Of a stretch of DNA of 64,000 nucleotides, positions 1-12,224 are shown in pieces (the first letter of the stretch is position 1; each line of letters begins with the position of its first letter). Made by a program: the position numbers and the translations under genes. The DNA lies in NCBI GenBank assembly GCA_025738555.1, contig JAOVFP010000004.1:5518001-5582000 (forward strand). The letters are read 5' to 3'. The DNA is from Cyathus striatus. Lineage: Eukaryota > Basidiomycota > Agaricomycetes > Agaricales > Nidulariaceae. A model generated the notes under the pieces. That model made no database searches and was not told where the DNA came from. It saw nothing but the letters and a program-made list of their open reading frames with translations.

Positions 1-350
1 CGCATATGTCACACTGTCGCATATGTCACGTTTGTTATGGATGTCACACGTGTCACACGTGTCACATATATCGCATTTGTCACACTTTCACATATCTTAT
101 GTTTGTTATGGGTGTCACATATATTATATTTGTCATACTTTCACAGATGTCACAATGTCACACCTTCACAGATGTCAAAGGTGTCACACTACGTCATACT
201 TTTACATATGTTGCATATATATCACACTTGTCACACCATATCTATTACAACCATCACCCTCATCACATGTTATACATTTCTTATATGTCATTATTACACC
301 TGTTACATTCTCACATCTGTCACACATATCACACTTCATTCTCATGACAC
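1..350 (+). repeat. TGTCACA word array, left arm
   Basis: Degenerate tandem array of TGTCACA-type words separated by 6-12 bases. The stretch around 60-130 reappears as its reverse complement around 1675-1750, so this array and the next form a large inverted repeat. Apparent ORFs here (Ser-His-rich in several frames) are by-products of the repeat and are not genes. Confidence 0.85.
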
Positions 351-459
351 CCTTGGTAAAAAGCAAAATTGGATATATCTCACATGGAGTCAAATGTAAG
401 TCAAATATAAGGACCAAAAGTGAAACATGGTTGAACAATAGTGACACCTAACATGTGGT

Positions 460-1200
460 TACATTTAACTCTGTGTGATATTAACCAATTTTGAATTTTG
501 CCAAGTATCATCTTGATTTGTCAAGATACTCTCTCTGTCAAAAAGTAAAATTACACCAGTCACATACTCTCCTACCATTCTTGAAACCCTTGACAACTTT
601 TTGCCTCTACCAGCCTATCGTTCTCTCAACATTGCATTGCAACCATCTTCTGCAATACATATCATACATGTCACATGAAAAGGTTACATGAAAAGTGCTC
701 ACCTAGTGATTCATGTGCATTACAAATTATATGACAAAGACACTAGACTACTTTAAGAGAATTATATATCTCTCACTATTTAAATTCAACGTTCATAGCA
801 CTAGACAAAAGTCACACTATATCAATACTACTTTCTGGCAATCACAATGTTATGTTTTAATTAGTCTATCAGATTCTATAATAGATATAAATGTACTTAG
901 ATTCTAATTTTGTCTGACCAACCTTAAGCATGTTCAGTAACCTGGTCTAGTTATATTGCCTTGTCTATATCTTCCATTCAGTTATTGCTTCTATTATCAC
1001 ATCACTTATATTTTTGTCACACTTTCCATTAGCTAATCAGATGTTTATTTCTTGACTGATCATTGGGGTATATGATTTCTTGTGTCCCTCTTAGCAGTAC
1101 TCACTACTGTTCAATCTTCATTGTTACAGAATTGTACAGTATTACAAATGAGAGATGTGTGACCTGTAAATAAAATGTGAATAAATGTGATGTGTTGGGA
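460..1200. other. Spacer between inverted arrays
   Basis: AT-rich single-copy-looking sequence between the two TGTCACA arms. Only short ORFs are present and none shows a recognisable domain. I see no gene here. Confidence 0.5.
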
Positions 1201-1264
1201 TATGTGACAGCCTTGACTAGGTTATGGGGGTGTATAATATTGGAGCACTCCTGTCATAGTGACA

Positions 1265-1995
1265 AGCCTGGTAGTGAACAAAGTGTGACAGATGTAAGAA
1301 TCTAACAGGTGTAATATTGACATATAAGAGATGTATGACATGTGATAAGTATAATGGTTGTAACAGGTGTGGTGTAACATGAATTTGGAAATGTGACATA
1401 TGTAACTATATAATAGGAGTGTCATACAAGTAAATGTGATGGGGGTGACATATGTAAGAGTGTGACAAATGTGACAAGTGTCACATATGTAAAAGTATGA
1501 CATAGTGTTATATAGTGTGACAAGTGTGATATATGTGAAAATGTGATATGTGTAATATATATGCAACATATGTAAAAGTATGACATAGTGTGACACCTTT
1601 GACATCTGTGAAGGTGTGACAAATGTGATAGACATCTGCAAAAGTGTGACATTGTGACATCTGTAAAAGTGTGACAAATATGATATATGTGACATCCATA
1701 ACAAACATAAGATATGTGAAAGTGTGACAAATGCGATATATGTGACACGTTGTCACACGTGTCACATCTGTGAAAGTGTGACATTTGTGACATTCGTGAA
1801 TGCGTGACATTTGCGAAAGTGTGACACATGTGACATATGCGAAAGTGTGACATTTGTGACATTTGTGAAAGTGTGACACATGTGACATATGCGAAAGTGT
1901 GACACATGTGACATCTATAACAAATGTGACATATATTAAAGTGTGACACATGTGACATCCATAACAAATGTGACATCTGTGACATACACAATGCA
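1265..1995 (-). repeat. TGTCACA word array, right (inverted) arm
   Basis: The same word family as 1-350 but read as TGTGACA on the plus strand. Units of roughly 15-18 bases alternate TGTGACA with AAAGTGTGACA, AATGCGA or CATCTGTG spacers. Minus-strand ORFs of 160-193 residues are repeat artefacts made of Cys/His/Ser/Val words. Confidence 0.85.
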
Positions 1996-2440
1996 TGTGA
2001 CATATATGATCACTTATGATCACTTACGAATCCATTAGTACCACTAATAATCCATTACATCACCTAGATCACCTAATGATCATATATGATCACTTACAAA
2101 TCTATTAGTATCCCTAATAACCCATTACACCACCTAGATCACTTAATGATCACTTATGATTACTTATGAATCCATTAGTATCACTAATAACCCATTACAC
2201 CACCTAGATCACCTAATGATCACTTATGATCACTTACAAATCCATTAGTACCACTGATAACCCATTATGCCACCTGCACCATCTAATGATCACTTATGAT
2301 CATTTACAAATCTATTAGAACAAGTAATAGTCCATAGAAACCCATCAGTACTAGTATTCACCCCAATATGCCACCTATATCCCTAAATGATCATTTATGA
2401 TCACTATTACAATCACTAATAGTATAGAACACTATATAAT
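1990..2440 (+). repeat. GATCA-rich tandem repeat, about 90-bp unit
   Basis: Roughly five head-to-tail copies of an about 90-bp unit. Each contains GATCACTTATGATCACTTA, then AATCCATTAGTA, a CACTAATAACCCATTA-like segment and CACCTAGATCACCTAATGATC. The same unit occurs in inverted orientation at 58,690-59,160, and the flank at 2440-2490 also matches there. Confidence 0.85.
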
Positions 2441-2449
2441 TTAGAGGTG

Positions 2450-3890
2450 ATCATAAAACTCCATGCTTATAAGAACGCATGATCATATAGCCAGGAGTAA
2501 ATATGAAAATAGTTTGCTAACACTTATGCCAGCATTGTTTCCTAGGATAAATGTTGGCCAGGTTCTATGAAAAGTGTGAAAACAATTAGCATTTCATTAG
2601 ACTGCAGCATGGAATAAAGTCAGTCATACATGAGGGTATCCAAGATTCTGCAGAGTGAGAAATTGTTATTAGCATTGACATGCAGGAAAATGAAGTACAT
2701 GAACTGGAGTTGCATTGTTGAAGCCATCGTGTGGGATCTTTTGTTTCAATGATGCCCAGCAGCTGGGAGCCATGATGGTGGCAGGTGCTTCCTGCATGAT
2801 AGCAGGTAGATTGACTGGAGGGGCAAAATCAAACTCTAGGGTGTGGTGAGCCTCACTCTGCAAGGTGATATCTGCAGAAGCAAGGGATGAAACTGTGTTT
2901 CTCACAGCATCAGGTCTATTTCATGCATGATTATCAGCGCTATCAAAAACCACAAATGAACATCAGGCATGAGAACATACATGTTCATGGTGAGTTTGTG
3001 AGTATAGGTGTGTCCAATGGTACCAGCAAAAGTAGCAAGACTACAAACAATGACATTGAAATCCGTCACTGCGAACATTATCTGGGGGTATTGGAAGATT
3101 GGTGCATGATACTCGTATACTCAGAGTAAGATTGCAATAGAAACCTAGTGCTACAGCAGTCAAGAATTGAGCTCCAAGACACTATACTCTGCTTCCAATC
3201 AGCAACCACAAGCAAGAAGATAAGAAGTTGAGAGGCTCACTTAGTCAAAATAAAGGACTTACAACAAAGAGAGATGTCATTATGAATTCATATCCATTTT
3301 GTGGTGGTATGGTATTGGAAGTGACAAATGCCAGTCCCAAGGTACTTATAGGGTCCATATTGGAGTACAGCATTCTGACAAAACAGCAATCCAAAGTGGG
3401 GAGGGGGAAACCGAGTGCTCTGAGATAGCCAGAGTACAACCACATAGAACAGTAGTCTGAGGAGGGGAGGAGGGGTGGAGGGGAGGAGGGGTGGAAGGGA
3501 CCATACTCTGGAGCAAGCAGAGTATGGCACAGATAGAGTCCAGCAATCTAACACTCCAACAATCTGGGGGGACAAGTGAACAAATAACAGTAGGGAGGTG
3601 CCACTCTCCCAGAGTGAAGAATGTGTAACCTGCCAGAGTATGTTAGTAACTGAAGAATAGGCAGAAAGGGAACATACAAGCTATCAGAGAACAATAAAAA
3701 AGATGAGATTGAAAGCATCCAAAAGCAGGTTGCTGCAGGCAGGCCTGGCAAACAACATCAAATTATTAAACAAAAACACGTGACCATATTGCTTGATTTT
3801 CAGCCCTAAGTTCTCTCCTTCCCTTCCCCCATCTCATCAGCCTGCTAACTCAAAGCTCTAGTCAAGCACCTTGTCTCATCCATAAGGAAG
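2450..3890. other. No recognisable gene
   Basis: Contains short ORFs (for example 2669-2905 minus, 2887-3129 plus, 3228-3428 plus) without recognisable motifs. A G-rich low-complexity patch (GAGGGGTGGAG repeats) lies near 3455-3500. Probably decayed repeat or intergenic sequence. Confidence 0.4.
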
Positions 3891-3897
3891 CAACACT

Positions 3898-4433
3898 ATG
3901 AAGCACCAATGCAATTTAGGTCTCAGGAAGAATTCAAGGGTTATGGTTGTCACTACTGGTATGCTTGATGTTCGCCTTGATTCAACTTGTTCCACCTGCT
4001 TACACTTGCATCCCTCTTTTAGACATGCACTTAGTTATAACCATCAGTATTACAGTAAAGGCCTAGGTGCCTATGCTGCATCATATCCCTTTGCAATGGA
4101 TGCTGTGAATTATGTTCCAGAGTTGTTTAGGAGCATTAGCTCATGTCCTGCTTCTTCTCCTGCCTCTACTTCTCCCCCTCCCCCTCCTGCTTCTTCTGTC
4201 TCTGCTATCAAGAAACCTGGATTGATAGTGGCTCTAGCCAAGAGGGTGAAGGAGAAGATAGTGGTCCTACTTCTTCTCCTTCCACTGCTTCTCCCGCTTC
4301 CACTCCTGCTCCTTCAGCCCCTGTTGTCAAGAAACCTGGATTCTTAGCAGCTCTAGCTGGGAGGGTGAAAGAAAGACTGGTGGAGAGGGTTCTGGGGGAA
4401 GTTAGAGCATATGTGAGGGATTTGAAGAGGTAG
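3898..4433 (+). pseudogene. Hypothetical Ala/Ser/Pro-rich protein with internal duplication
   Basis: An ORF from an ATG at 3898 runs through a segment ending YVPELFRSIS, then a Ser/Pro-rich linker and a basic block with KKPGLIVALAKRVKEK. A second copy of the linker plus block follows in another frame (KKPGFLAALAGRVKER, then LVERVLGEVRAYVRDLKR and a stop at 4433). The two DNA copies, about 4140-4260 and 4265-4380, are clearly homologous, so this is a tandem duplication of about 120 bp with a frame change between copies. The basic blocks look like amphipathic helices. I do not recognise the family. The frame break suggests decay or an unseen intron. Confidence 0.45.
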
Positions 4434-4639
4434 GCTGAGATGGAGCATGTTAGGTGGAGTGTGGAAGTTTAACTACCTAGACCTAACCTGCTATACAGGT
4501 ACCCAATCCCCTCCCCTTCTTTACTTTTTACTTAACCACAATGATAGAATGCACGAAACAACATATCCCAAGCCTTCCAAACAGCTGCACAACAAAGCTA
4601 CATCCCAGCACTCCTCACAAATGCCCCAGCCTCCACCTC

Positions 4640-5324
4640 CACAAGCAGTGTATTGGGTGGAGCCAAACCCAGCACCTTTGGTTTAGGTAGTGCATTCAGC
4701 AGTGGGAGCAGAAGCACATTTGGTGGCTCTGGGACAGGAAACACATTCAGCAGCAGTGCATTGGTGGAATTGGAGCTGGAACTGGAAGTGCACTTGGGGG
4801 CAGTAGCACATTTGGGGAATCTGCTTTTGGTGGTGCATCCACCATCAGTGCATTCAGAACATCTTTGTTTGACCCATCAACTGCTCCTCCTGCCTTTGGC
4901 TCCTCTGCACCCAGTACAACATCAGCACTTGGCTCTACAACACCAGCTGCAACTTGAGCATTTGGCTCATCCACTACACTCTCTGCCTTTGGCTCTTCCA
5001 CAGCACCACCTACAACCTCTGCAATTGGCAGCACACCCACTACAACTTCCATATTCAGCCCTATGACATCAGCACCAACATCAGCCATTGGCACCAGCAT
5101 ATGCATTCAATAAACCCCCATTTGGCCAATCAGCATTCAGCTCTATCACCACACTCGCACCCACTCCAGACACTGGAGCATTCCCCACACTCTCCACTTT
5201 TGGATCTTCTTCCTCTGTTCCTGCTTCTGTATTCGGAGGGGGGATGAATACAACAATGATGGGGGGAGTGTACTCCATCTGCTTCTGGTGCATCCCCTGT
5301 GTTCAGACAGAGTTCACTGATTAA
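4640..5324 (+). pseudogene. FG-repeat nucleoporin-like coding stretch (frameshifted)
   Basis: In shifting frames the sequence encodes an FG-repeat protein of the kind that lines the nuclear pore. STFGLGSAFSSGSR and STFGGSGTGNTF are in one frame. STFGESAFGGAS, PPAFGSSAPSTTSALGS and AFGSSTTLSAFGSS follow in a second frame. PPFGQSAFSS and STFGSSSSVPASVFGGG lie in a third (about 5118-5260). FG dipeptides recur every 10-20 residues among Ser/Thr/Gly/Ala. At least two frame changes and an in-frame TGA (TPAAT-stop-AFGSS, near 4956) break it. It may have been the N-terminal half of a nucleoporin, or a low-complexity domain of another protein; no conserved nucleoporin domain follows. Confidence 0.5.
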
Positions 5325-5745
5325 ACCTACAAGTGAGTTTGGTGCATTTTCCTAATGGACTGTGTTCACTTCCACCTTACCTACCCCCCCCTTAGTTCTA
5401 CTATTCCTGCTTCCTTGTGCTTAATAGGTGTGTTTTCCTTATGATATGTATGGACATCAGATGTACTGACCTCAGTTCCTTCCACATAAGCCAAAACAGA
5501 TGCACCCATGCCCCTCAAACCTCACCTCCCTTTCAATCTCCCACTCAGGCCCATCTCACACTCCCACCCCCTCCCCCATGCACTTGCAGCCCCGATCTAT
5601 GACAACATTCAGACTTCTGAGTCCCAATGACATTCACTGTTCAGTCAACACTCTAATGTCGACAATGCCAACAACAACCTCCTTACCATAACCCTATCAT
5701 TTCACCACACCTTGACCTAGACCTTCCCAATTCCACTCCAATCAA
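5325..5745. other. C-rich linker without clear gene
   Basis: CT/CA-rich sequence with short overlapping ORFs, between the FG-repeat stretch and the IML2-like stretch. It may hold decayed introns or spacer. Confidence 0.35.
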
Positions 5746-5746
5746 C

Positions 5747-6660
5747 TTGTTTTCATCTCCTGATACCCCTGTGCAAACTGGGACATCTACCGTGTTCTTT
5801 ATGCCTATGACAGCAAGTGGTGGGACTTTGGGTGTCACTACACCAGCTACATCCACACCCACTGAGATTTCTAAAGAAGATGGATTCAAGTCCAAGTTTG
5901 CTAGTCCATCTGGTGTGAAGCAGCCTTATGATCCTGCAGAGGCATTGGATGATATACCAGGCATTTTGTATGTGCTCAAGTTTTTCCTTGTGAGTCATAT
6001 GCTCGAGTTGGAGGAGTATTGTAATAGGAATGATGTTACCAAGTACGTTTTTCCTCTTGTTGTTTTGCAGAGACTGATGTGGGTAGGAAACAATTGTACT
6101 TTTCGACTGGATATGGGCTGATACAATGCATGAAGGGTTTAATGTCATCTGAAGATAATGTGTGTCCCTCCTCCTCCTTCTACTCCTTTGTTCTGACTCT
6201 TCCATAGGACCTTCTTGCAGCTATCCAACACACAAAACACAGCAACCACATCACATCCCAGCACCACAAGAAACACTCTTTCCTTGGCAGTATCCTCAGC
6301 TTGTCCAGTGTTGACTTCATCAAGAGCATGACTCCCATTGAGAGACATGCTGAGCTCAAGTATGCTGAGAGTTTGTATGAAAAGGTGTTGTTGGGAATGA
6401 TATATTCGGGGGATTGGCTGGCTTTTATCAAGGAGGTGTATGTTCCTCATTTCCTTTTCTTTTCAGATTGGCTGGCACATTGATAGACTAAACATGCACA
6501 CTATGATACAGATATACCAACTCCTGTTCTTGTATCTTACTGTGGCAGATGCTGCCCACCCAGAAGGCTATGACCCCTCCATCAACATGCACTTCCATAG
6601 CAGAGTCTATCTTGGTGTGGGCATGTGTGATATTATTCTTAGCATGATTCCTGGATGATT
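5747..6660 (+). pseudogene. IML2-like (TPR, mitochondrial outer membrane/inclusion clearance) gene, truncated
   Basis: Exon pieces read in order: YDPAEALDDIPGILYVLKFF, HMLELEEYCNRND, KQLYFSTGYGLIQCMKGLM, DLLAAIQHTKHSNHITSQH, SMTPIERHAELKYAESLYEK, GMIYSGDWLAFIKE, LNMHTMIQIYQL and VYLGVGMCDIILSMIPG. This is the N-terminal part of the fungal Iml2/TPR_39 family, which acts at the mitochondrial outer membrane in clearance of protein inclusions. An intron at 6160-6207 (GTGTGT...CCATAG) joins two blocks cleanly. Other junctions (about 6043-6070, 6436-6486) look imperfect. A stop follows IPG at 6656-6658, where the family normally continues for several hundred residues, so the gene is truncated. Family identification is from remembered motif order. 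Confidence 0.7.
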
Positions 6661-7520
6661 GGGTATGCTGGTTGAGTAGATCCTTAGTGGTGTGCACAGG
6701 CAGTACCATGAGCTCTGGTGGTAAAAGAAGGGGGAATACTGGCCTAAGAGGCAGAGACAAGGGCAGGGTCAGGTGGTCCTGTGTTCCTTCTGGGGTGGCA
6801 GGCGATTTTCTCTGCTCTGTTTGTGTGTTCACGAGGCGGGCCTTGATGCATTGGGCATTGGGCCTGTTTAATGGGGGCTCTGGAATGTCATTATTGTTCA
6901 CCAGCACCCTTCACACCTTGCGCTATGCATGCATTTCCATAGCACACACCATAACCATGCTCATTAGATATGTTTATGACACATTTTCATGTTATGCCAT
7001 TTGTTGACCCTCTCCCAGGTGCCAAGGGCACTACAGCTACTGTAGACTACTCTGCAGGTACAATCCAAAACACAAAGTTTCCACCTATCATGCTTGGACT
7101 CAATAAGAACTTGGCTCCCAAGAAAGGTTGCTGGATGGGTTCTCCGGGTGCTTGTGAGGACTTCAAACAGAACAGATTTGACTCGCAAATGACGCTGTTC
7201 ACCAGCTGCTATGAGACTGCTGATGTTACTATCAGCCCTGCAGTACTCCAGTAATCCCAGAGCTCACCACCCTCTCCCCCATGCCAAACTGTTGTACTGT
7301 TGGAATAGTGCACCCTGGCCCTGTGTGCTCTCCACATGACCTTGTTTGAAATTGTGTATGGGTTCTGCAGCCTTTATGCCACTGCATCGTCTCTTTGCCC
7401 ACTACCTCCTTCACCAGTCTTCCTCTCAATGGTGAACCACATGCACAGGGGGGGTACCTCTTCCAGTGGTACATTCTTTTATATTTAAAACCATTATTTC
7501 TGTGCTTATTCTGTGCTTTC
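6661..7520. other. Unassigned region with one short ORF
   Basis: Contains a plus ORF at 6970-7254 (TIQNTKFPPIMLGLNKNLAP..., KKGCWMGSPGACEDFKQNRF) with no recognised family. It could be an upstream exon of the DUF6532-type gene or a fragment of another transposon. A pyrimidine-rich AG acceptor precedes 7523. Confidence 0.3.
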
Positions 7521-7522
7521 AG

Positions 7523-9592
7523 GTAAGGCTGAGCAGAAACCTGGTCCTCGAGGCAAGAAGTGTGGCCCACCTAGTGAGAGTGTTGAAACACCTGCAAAGA
7601 AACCCAAAGGTACAGCTGCAACCAGCTTACACTCTATCCTCTACTTATCTTACTCTAGCCAAACCCAACATGAATACATGCATAACACAATCTGTTAGCC
7701 ACAAGAAAGCTACAAACCAGGTACCATCTGAGTTAGAAAGTGAGACGACCCTGGAGAAGGAACCTGTGAAGAGGCTACAACACCAATATAGAAAGCATAA
7801 TGAAGACAATGCATCCTCAGACTCAAGTGAACATGAAGCTGGTGGTGATGATGGGCTGAACAATGATGATGATGATGACCTTCATCAGTTGGACATGACT
7901 GCTGTGTGAGATCAATTGAGTGCTGAAGTACATATCCTGAATTTGTTCTTAGTCTATATACTAACAGTCTGCTAGCATGTCCATGTTGCTTTGGCTTTCC
8001 AAACCCAATCTGCCAGTTGGTCCCAGGGACATACTGCGAGCATGGTAAGTACTCAGCTGTATTCACTGCCTGCCCTAACAGCTTTGTTGGTAGCGCACCT
8101 ACAACCTGGCACAAGAGCAAGAACTACCTGGACCCCACACTGTAGCATGGCTGCCAAGTGGGAATGCAGAGGAAGAGAATCACAATGGCAATGAGGGGTC
8201 TCATGATGTGGAGAACAACGGTGATGCACCTTACCAAGTATGTGACTCTTATCTCATAACTATCCTTTGAAGCTTTCTAATTAATTTTTTTATCTCTAGA
8301 AGCGAAATTATCGAGCTGACCAGCATTTTGCAGAGGTATGTCTCCTGTTCATTTCTTATTTCATAGCTCATGTCTGCATGGTAGCATCCTCATTGGGAGG
8401 TGGGGGAGGACCACCAGTCCTCAATTGTTCAACCCTCTTCCTGAGAAGGGTCTGTTAGTGATGATGATGTAGAGGATTACTATGTCCCTCCAGCAAGCCG
8501 GTCAAGTCTTATCTGGCTAAAAGACCAACCATTGGAATTTCAGGACCTTTTGAAGACAGGTATAAGGTGCTACTCTCGAGCTGCCCTTTCAACAACATTC
8601 TATCTGAAGATTGATTCAAACTATACTCCAATTCGAATTTTTTTACTTCAAATTGTGGAACAGAAGGGCTGGGATGACCTTGCTTATCAACTATGTACTA
8701 ACTTTAATATTGGTAATGAGGGTGCTAAAGTAGTAAGTTATTATTCTATTACAGTATTGACTTGTAGTCTGATATACTATTTGTGTTAAGCTTCACTATT
8801 GCTTAGGGATTCTACGCAGCAAATCCAAGCACGTTGTTTCCCCAATTGTTGAGCTGTACTATGGGATTGATGCTAAACGTACTGTTGATAAATGAAGATG
8901 TCATGTACTGGCTCTTATTAATGATGGGGACTATGTCTATCCAAGAACACCAGTGTGTAATTTAGATTGATTTGTATACTTTCTCATTGTTCATGTGTAT
9001 TGTAGGCTGGGAATATTATCAAGAAGGAACCATATCAACATCCATGCATAATTGCTGGTCTTCAAAATTACATTTTCATGAGCACATGTCAGAAGGATGC
9101 ACTCACTGTCAAACATGCAAAGGTATTCAAGTCTTCCTATAACCAGAAACCAGAAGAACTTGAGGTTACCATTTCTATGGTTGCAATGATTGCAACTGCT
9201 GTAAGTTCCTTATGTATAGTTACTGTTATAGTATTACTTAACTGATATTGTACATTTAGATTCACTCTGCACTTTCTGATTGGCAAAGTGGTGAGAAGCG
9301 AACTTCTGAATTTAATGCAGATATACTTGAAGGCATATACATTGGCCATGTGACATCACTTAAGAAAATTCATGATATGAGTTTGACAAAGTACCATGTC
9401 ATGATGTATAAGATATTCTCATTATGCAGGTATGTTTCCTAGTTGAATTTGTTGTATATTAAAACACTAACACTTACATATGCAGAACTGAGATGATGTC
9501 AGGCAATGATGTTTTCTCAAAGGTACAGAAAACATTGGATTTTGATGGAATGAGTGATGTTTCTGATGTGGAATTGGATGATGGCATTGTAT
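7523..9592 (+). pseudogene. DUF6532-type protein gene, multi-exon, decayed
   Basis: The N-terminal part is a basic/acidic low-complexity region: Lys/Pro-rich near 7523-7610, Asp/Glu-rich near 7740-7900. The C-terminal part carries the DUF6532-like domain common in basidiomycete repeats, with blocks GILRSKSKHVVSPIVELYYG, ALINDGDYVYPRTP, NIIKKEPYQHPCIIAGLQNY, ISMVAMIATAIHSALSDW and KYHVMMYKIFSLCR. Clear introns with in-frame joins: about 8735-8807, about 8953-9005, 9201-9260 and 9430-9486. The reading ends DVSDVELDDGIV and TAA (9590-9592). In-frame TGA codons at 8893-8895 and near 8440-8445 sit where Arg (CGA) would fit, so it is probably a pseudogene by CpG decay. The 5' start is uncertain. 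The function of DUF6532 is unknown. Confidence 0.65.
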
Positions 9593-10270
9593 AATAGATA
9601 TTCATGATATTGCTTAGGCATTAGATTTAATATAAACTTGTTGTTGAAGATGTTAAATATTATGTCAGATATTCAATATCAGAAGTAATATTTAATTTAT
9701 TATATGTCATTGAGGTTACTTTAATTATGTATTCTAGTGCTATAATTATATATTCTAATGCTTTAATTATGTGATTTAGTAGTATAAATATATGTTCTAA
9801 TGTTTTAATTATGTGTTCTAGTAGTAAATTATGTGTTCTAGTAGCATAATTATATATTCCTTTTAAAGTACTTAAAGCAATGATACATATTTAGAACTAA
9901 TATGCAATAATTAGTAACTAAATTTTAATTTCAGCCATCAGAATTGATCACAAATATGTATAATTATGTAGGTAAAGGAGTGTAATTATATCTACTTACA
10001 AAGTAATTCAAGCTGTTGCTTATCTTGTGTTGTATAATTAGGATGAATTAGTATGATTTAGTATGATTTAGAGATAATTATTTCTATTGAAATTGCACCC
10101 AAGTCATAATTATGCAAGATTAGCATAATTATGGTAATTCTTATAATTACTACTAATTAGTTGGATTTATTATAATGAGGACTAATAATATGTAGCTAGC
10201 TATTAATTTTGATGAAGTATGTCTAATTCAACTAAATTATAGATCTCAAGTTTTCCTGATGCAATTGCCT
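9593..10270. repeat. ATAATTAT-rich array downstream of DUF6532 gene
   Basis: Very AT-rich stretch with many ATAATTAT/TTAATTATGT words, for example TTCTAGTGCTATAATTAT repeated around 9730-9850. Its right end, AAATTATAGATCTCAAG followed by TTTTCCTGATG (10,237-10,262), closely resembles the end of the array after the Plavaka transposase at 19,468-19,494. Confidence 0.7.
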
Positions 10271-11900
10271 ACTAGTTCTGCTCTGTAGTATACAATACTA
10301 CAGAATTAGCCTACAAGAACTCACTCTTCCTTTCTATTATCCTTTAGTAGCCTGTTGAATAGCATAGAACTATCTAGTGTACTATAGTACATTCAGGAAA
10401 CACTAAGACAACATGTATAAGTAGGACTACACAGGATACCCCAATATCATCTTTTACTTTCACTTACCCTTAACTCAGTTTGAAGATTCGACACTTAGAA
10501 CCTAGTATTAATGTACTGAGTATACTCTATGTTACACTAGTTTACCTTGAGACTATCACCGATTCACTCTGACACACTTGGAGATAAGAACATCTCTTAT
10601 CTCCATTGGTAAGCATGTGCTAAGTCTACAATCTGAGACTTGAGATCGACTTGTTTCAGACTACACCTGCAACTCAACACCTGTGAATAAGGTATATTCC
10701 CTATCATACTCTAACTACTGACTACATATATTCATAGGAATACACCAAGGTTACAGCTGAGCTATAACACTGGTGGACACATTGGGAAATAGTCAAGCAA
10801 ACAAGTGATTCTCATCTGATCAAGGCTCAAATTGATTCACTAACATCCTTACCATCCACTTGAGACATCTATACAATCAACATGTGAATAGCGCATGGCC
10901 AAAAGGGAGTCACAAACCTGTACAGCACAGCATGCTTATGAAGCAGCGGAAGAAATGAAGAAAGGTATGCAAGCTTCAGGCTTGAAGGGAAAGGAGAGGG
11001 CTATTTTGGCCTGCCACAGCTCTAGTAATGAAAAACATCTAAAAAAGAATAAAGAAATAGAAGAAAAATGTCAAATGACAGGACAAGACTGCAAACCCTA
11101 CATGTATACAATCTGTACAGGTTTTGCTCCTATCCCAGGGGGAAGACTGTTAAAGCAGCCAATATGATCAACATTGATGCTAAGTAGTTATATACAATAT
11201 CTACACTACACTACTATACCCTATTTCTTGATACCAATTTGTATTCTTTTTTGGCACATTTGTATCCATTTTTTATCTGTTTTTTGGTGATATTCATATG
11301 AGCATCCTACATATTTTACACCCTACATATTCTACACTGTTTGCTTTGATGACTTCTATATTTTGAAACTGATATCCCAAATCTCAGTAGTCCCCAAGCT
11401 TCAGCAAAGATAAATATTTCATGTGATCATGTTCTACTGTACCTAATCTATTTAAATACAGTATCTAATCTACATGAATACAGTACCCCTGTGACCCTGC
11501 ATTCAGTACCACTGTGGAACACTATGCTGCCAACTGATGACATGGCATCAATAAGCCCACAGGGGATGAGAGCAGTACTGGATGGCAGAGTGAGAAGGGG
11601 GGTTGAGGATCTTGAAGACTTAGCACATCACATTGACAATCTGCAAGGACTTGAGGAGAGCAACATTGTGGATGAGAAAGCTGAAGTGGGTTGCTGGATG
11701 GCAGATGGCAGAGTGGGCATGGAATGGTTGAGGAGGGGGTGGTAACACAGCATCAATATTTCACATTGACACTGGGAATGAAAGGGGGAGACATTGAGAA
11801 GGTGGTGGTGGAAGGACAATGGGGGATGCATAGTATGAGAGCAAACATGTGAGAAGCCAATATAAGGTGACTACATAGTATATAGTACCTATGAAAAATA
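10271..11900. other. No confident gene; one short ORF
   Basis: Mostly anonymous sequence. An ORF at 10,895-11,167 encodes a 90-residue Lys/Glu-rich peptide starting MAKRESQTC with no recognised domain. A second short ORF at 11,491-11,745 is Asp/Glu-rich. Neither has supporting context. Confidence 0.3.
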
Positions 11901-11902
11901 AG

Positions 11903-11998
11903 GTTGTATGGCCTAGTGGTTAAGTTGGCTGATTGTGGGAAACTATTGGGTGGTTCTGTGAGGAGGTGCATTTGAACACCAGTGTGAATGCTCTTTTT
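11903..11998 (+). repeat. tRNA-like, possibly SINE-derived segment
   Basis: An A-box-like TGGCCTAGTGGTTAAG (11,909-11,924) is followed about 45 bases later by a B-box-like GTGCATTTGAACACC, then TTTTT at 11,994-11,998. This is the order of a pol III promoter and terminator. The anticodon and acceptor stems do not fold well, so it is more likely a SINE or tRNA relic than a working tRNA. Confidence 0.35.
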
Positions 11999-12019
11999 AT
12001 ATATACTATACTATATATA

Positions 12020-12224
12020 GTAAGAGTAATGTTCCATTCACACTTCATGTGAATTACACATGAATTTCACATACATTGAGAGTGAATGTGAATTCAGAGC
12101 ATGAAAATTCACATGAATATAGCATGAATCTTTCACCTAAAATTCATGAGAAATAATTTGTGGTGTTCTCACCCAAAAACTAAAAAATAATAGGTCAAAA
12201 ATTCACATAAATTTCATGTGAAGT
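12020..12224. repeat. TTCACATGAA / TTCATGTGAA word array
   Basis: TTCACATGAA, TTCATGTGAA and close variants recur about ten times in both orientations within 200 bp, giving a foldback-capable stretch. A solo LTR interrupts it at 12,225. Confidence 0.7.

Noticed and set aside
1..450. Long overlapping ORFs rich in Ser, His, Cys and Thr
   Set aside because: They occur in several frames at once and follow the TGTCACA repeat period. No start context, domain or codon bias supports a gene. The same applies to 1222-2023, 12,554-12,824 and 59,653-60,241.
4653..5066. 137-residue Leu/His-rich ORF as a membrane protein
   Set aside because: It is an out-of-frame reading of the FG-repeat stretch; the neighbouring frame gives regular FG motifs.
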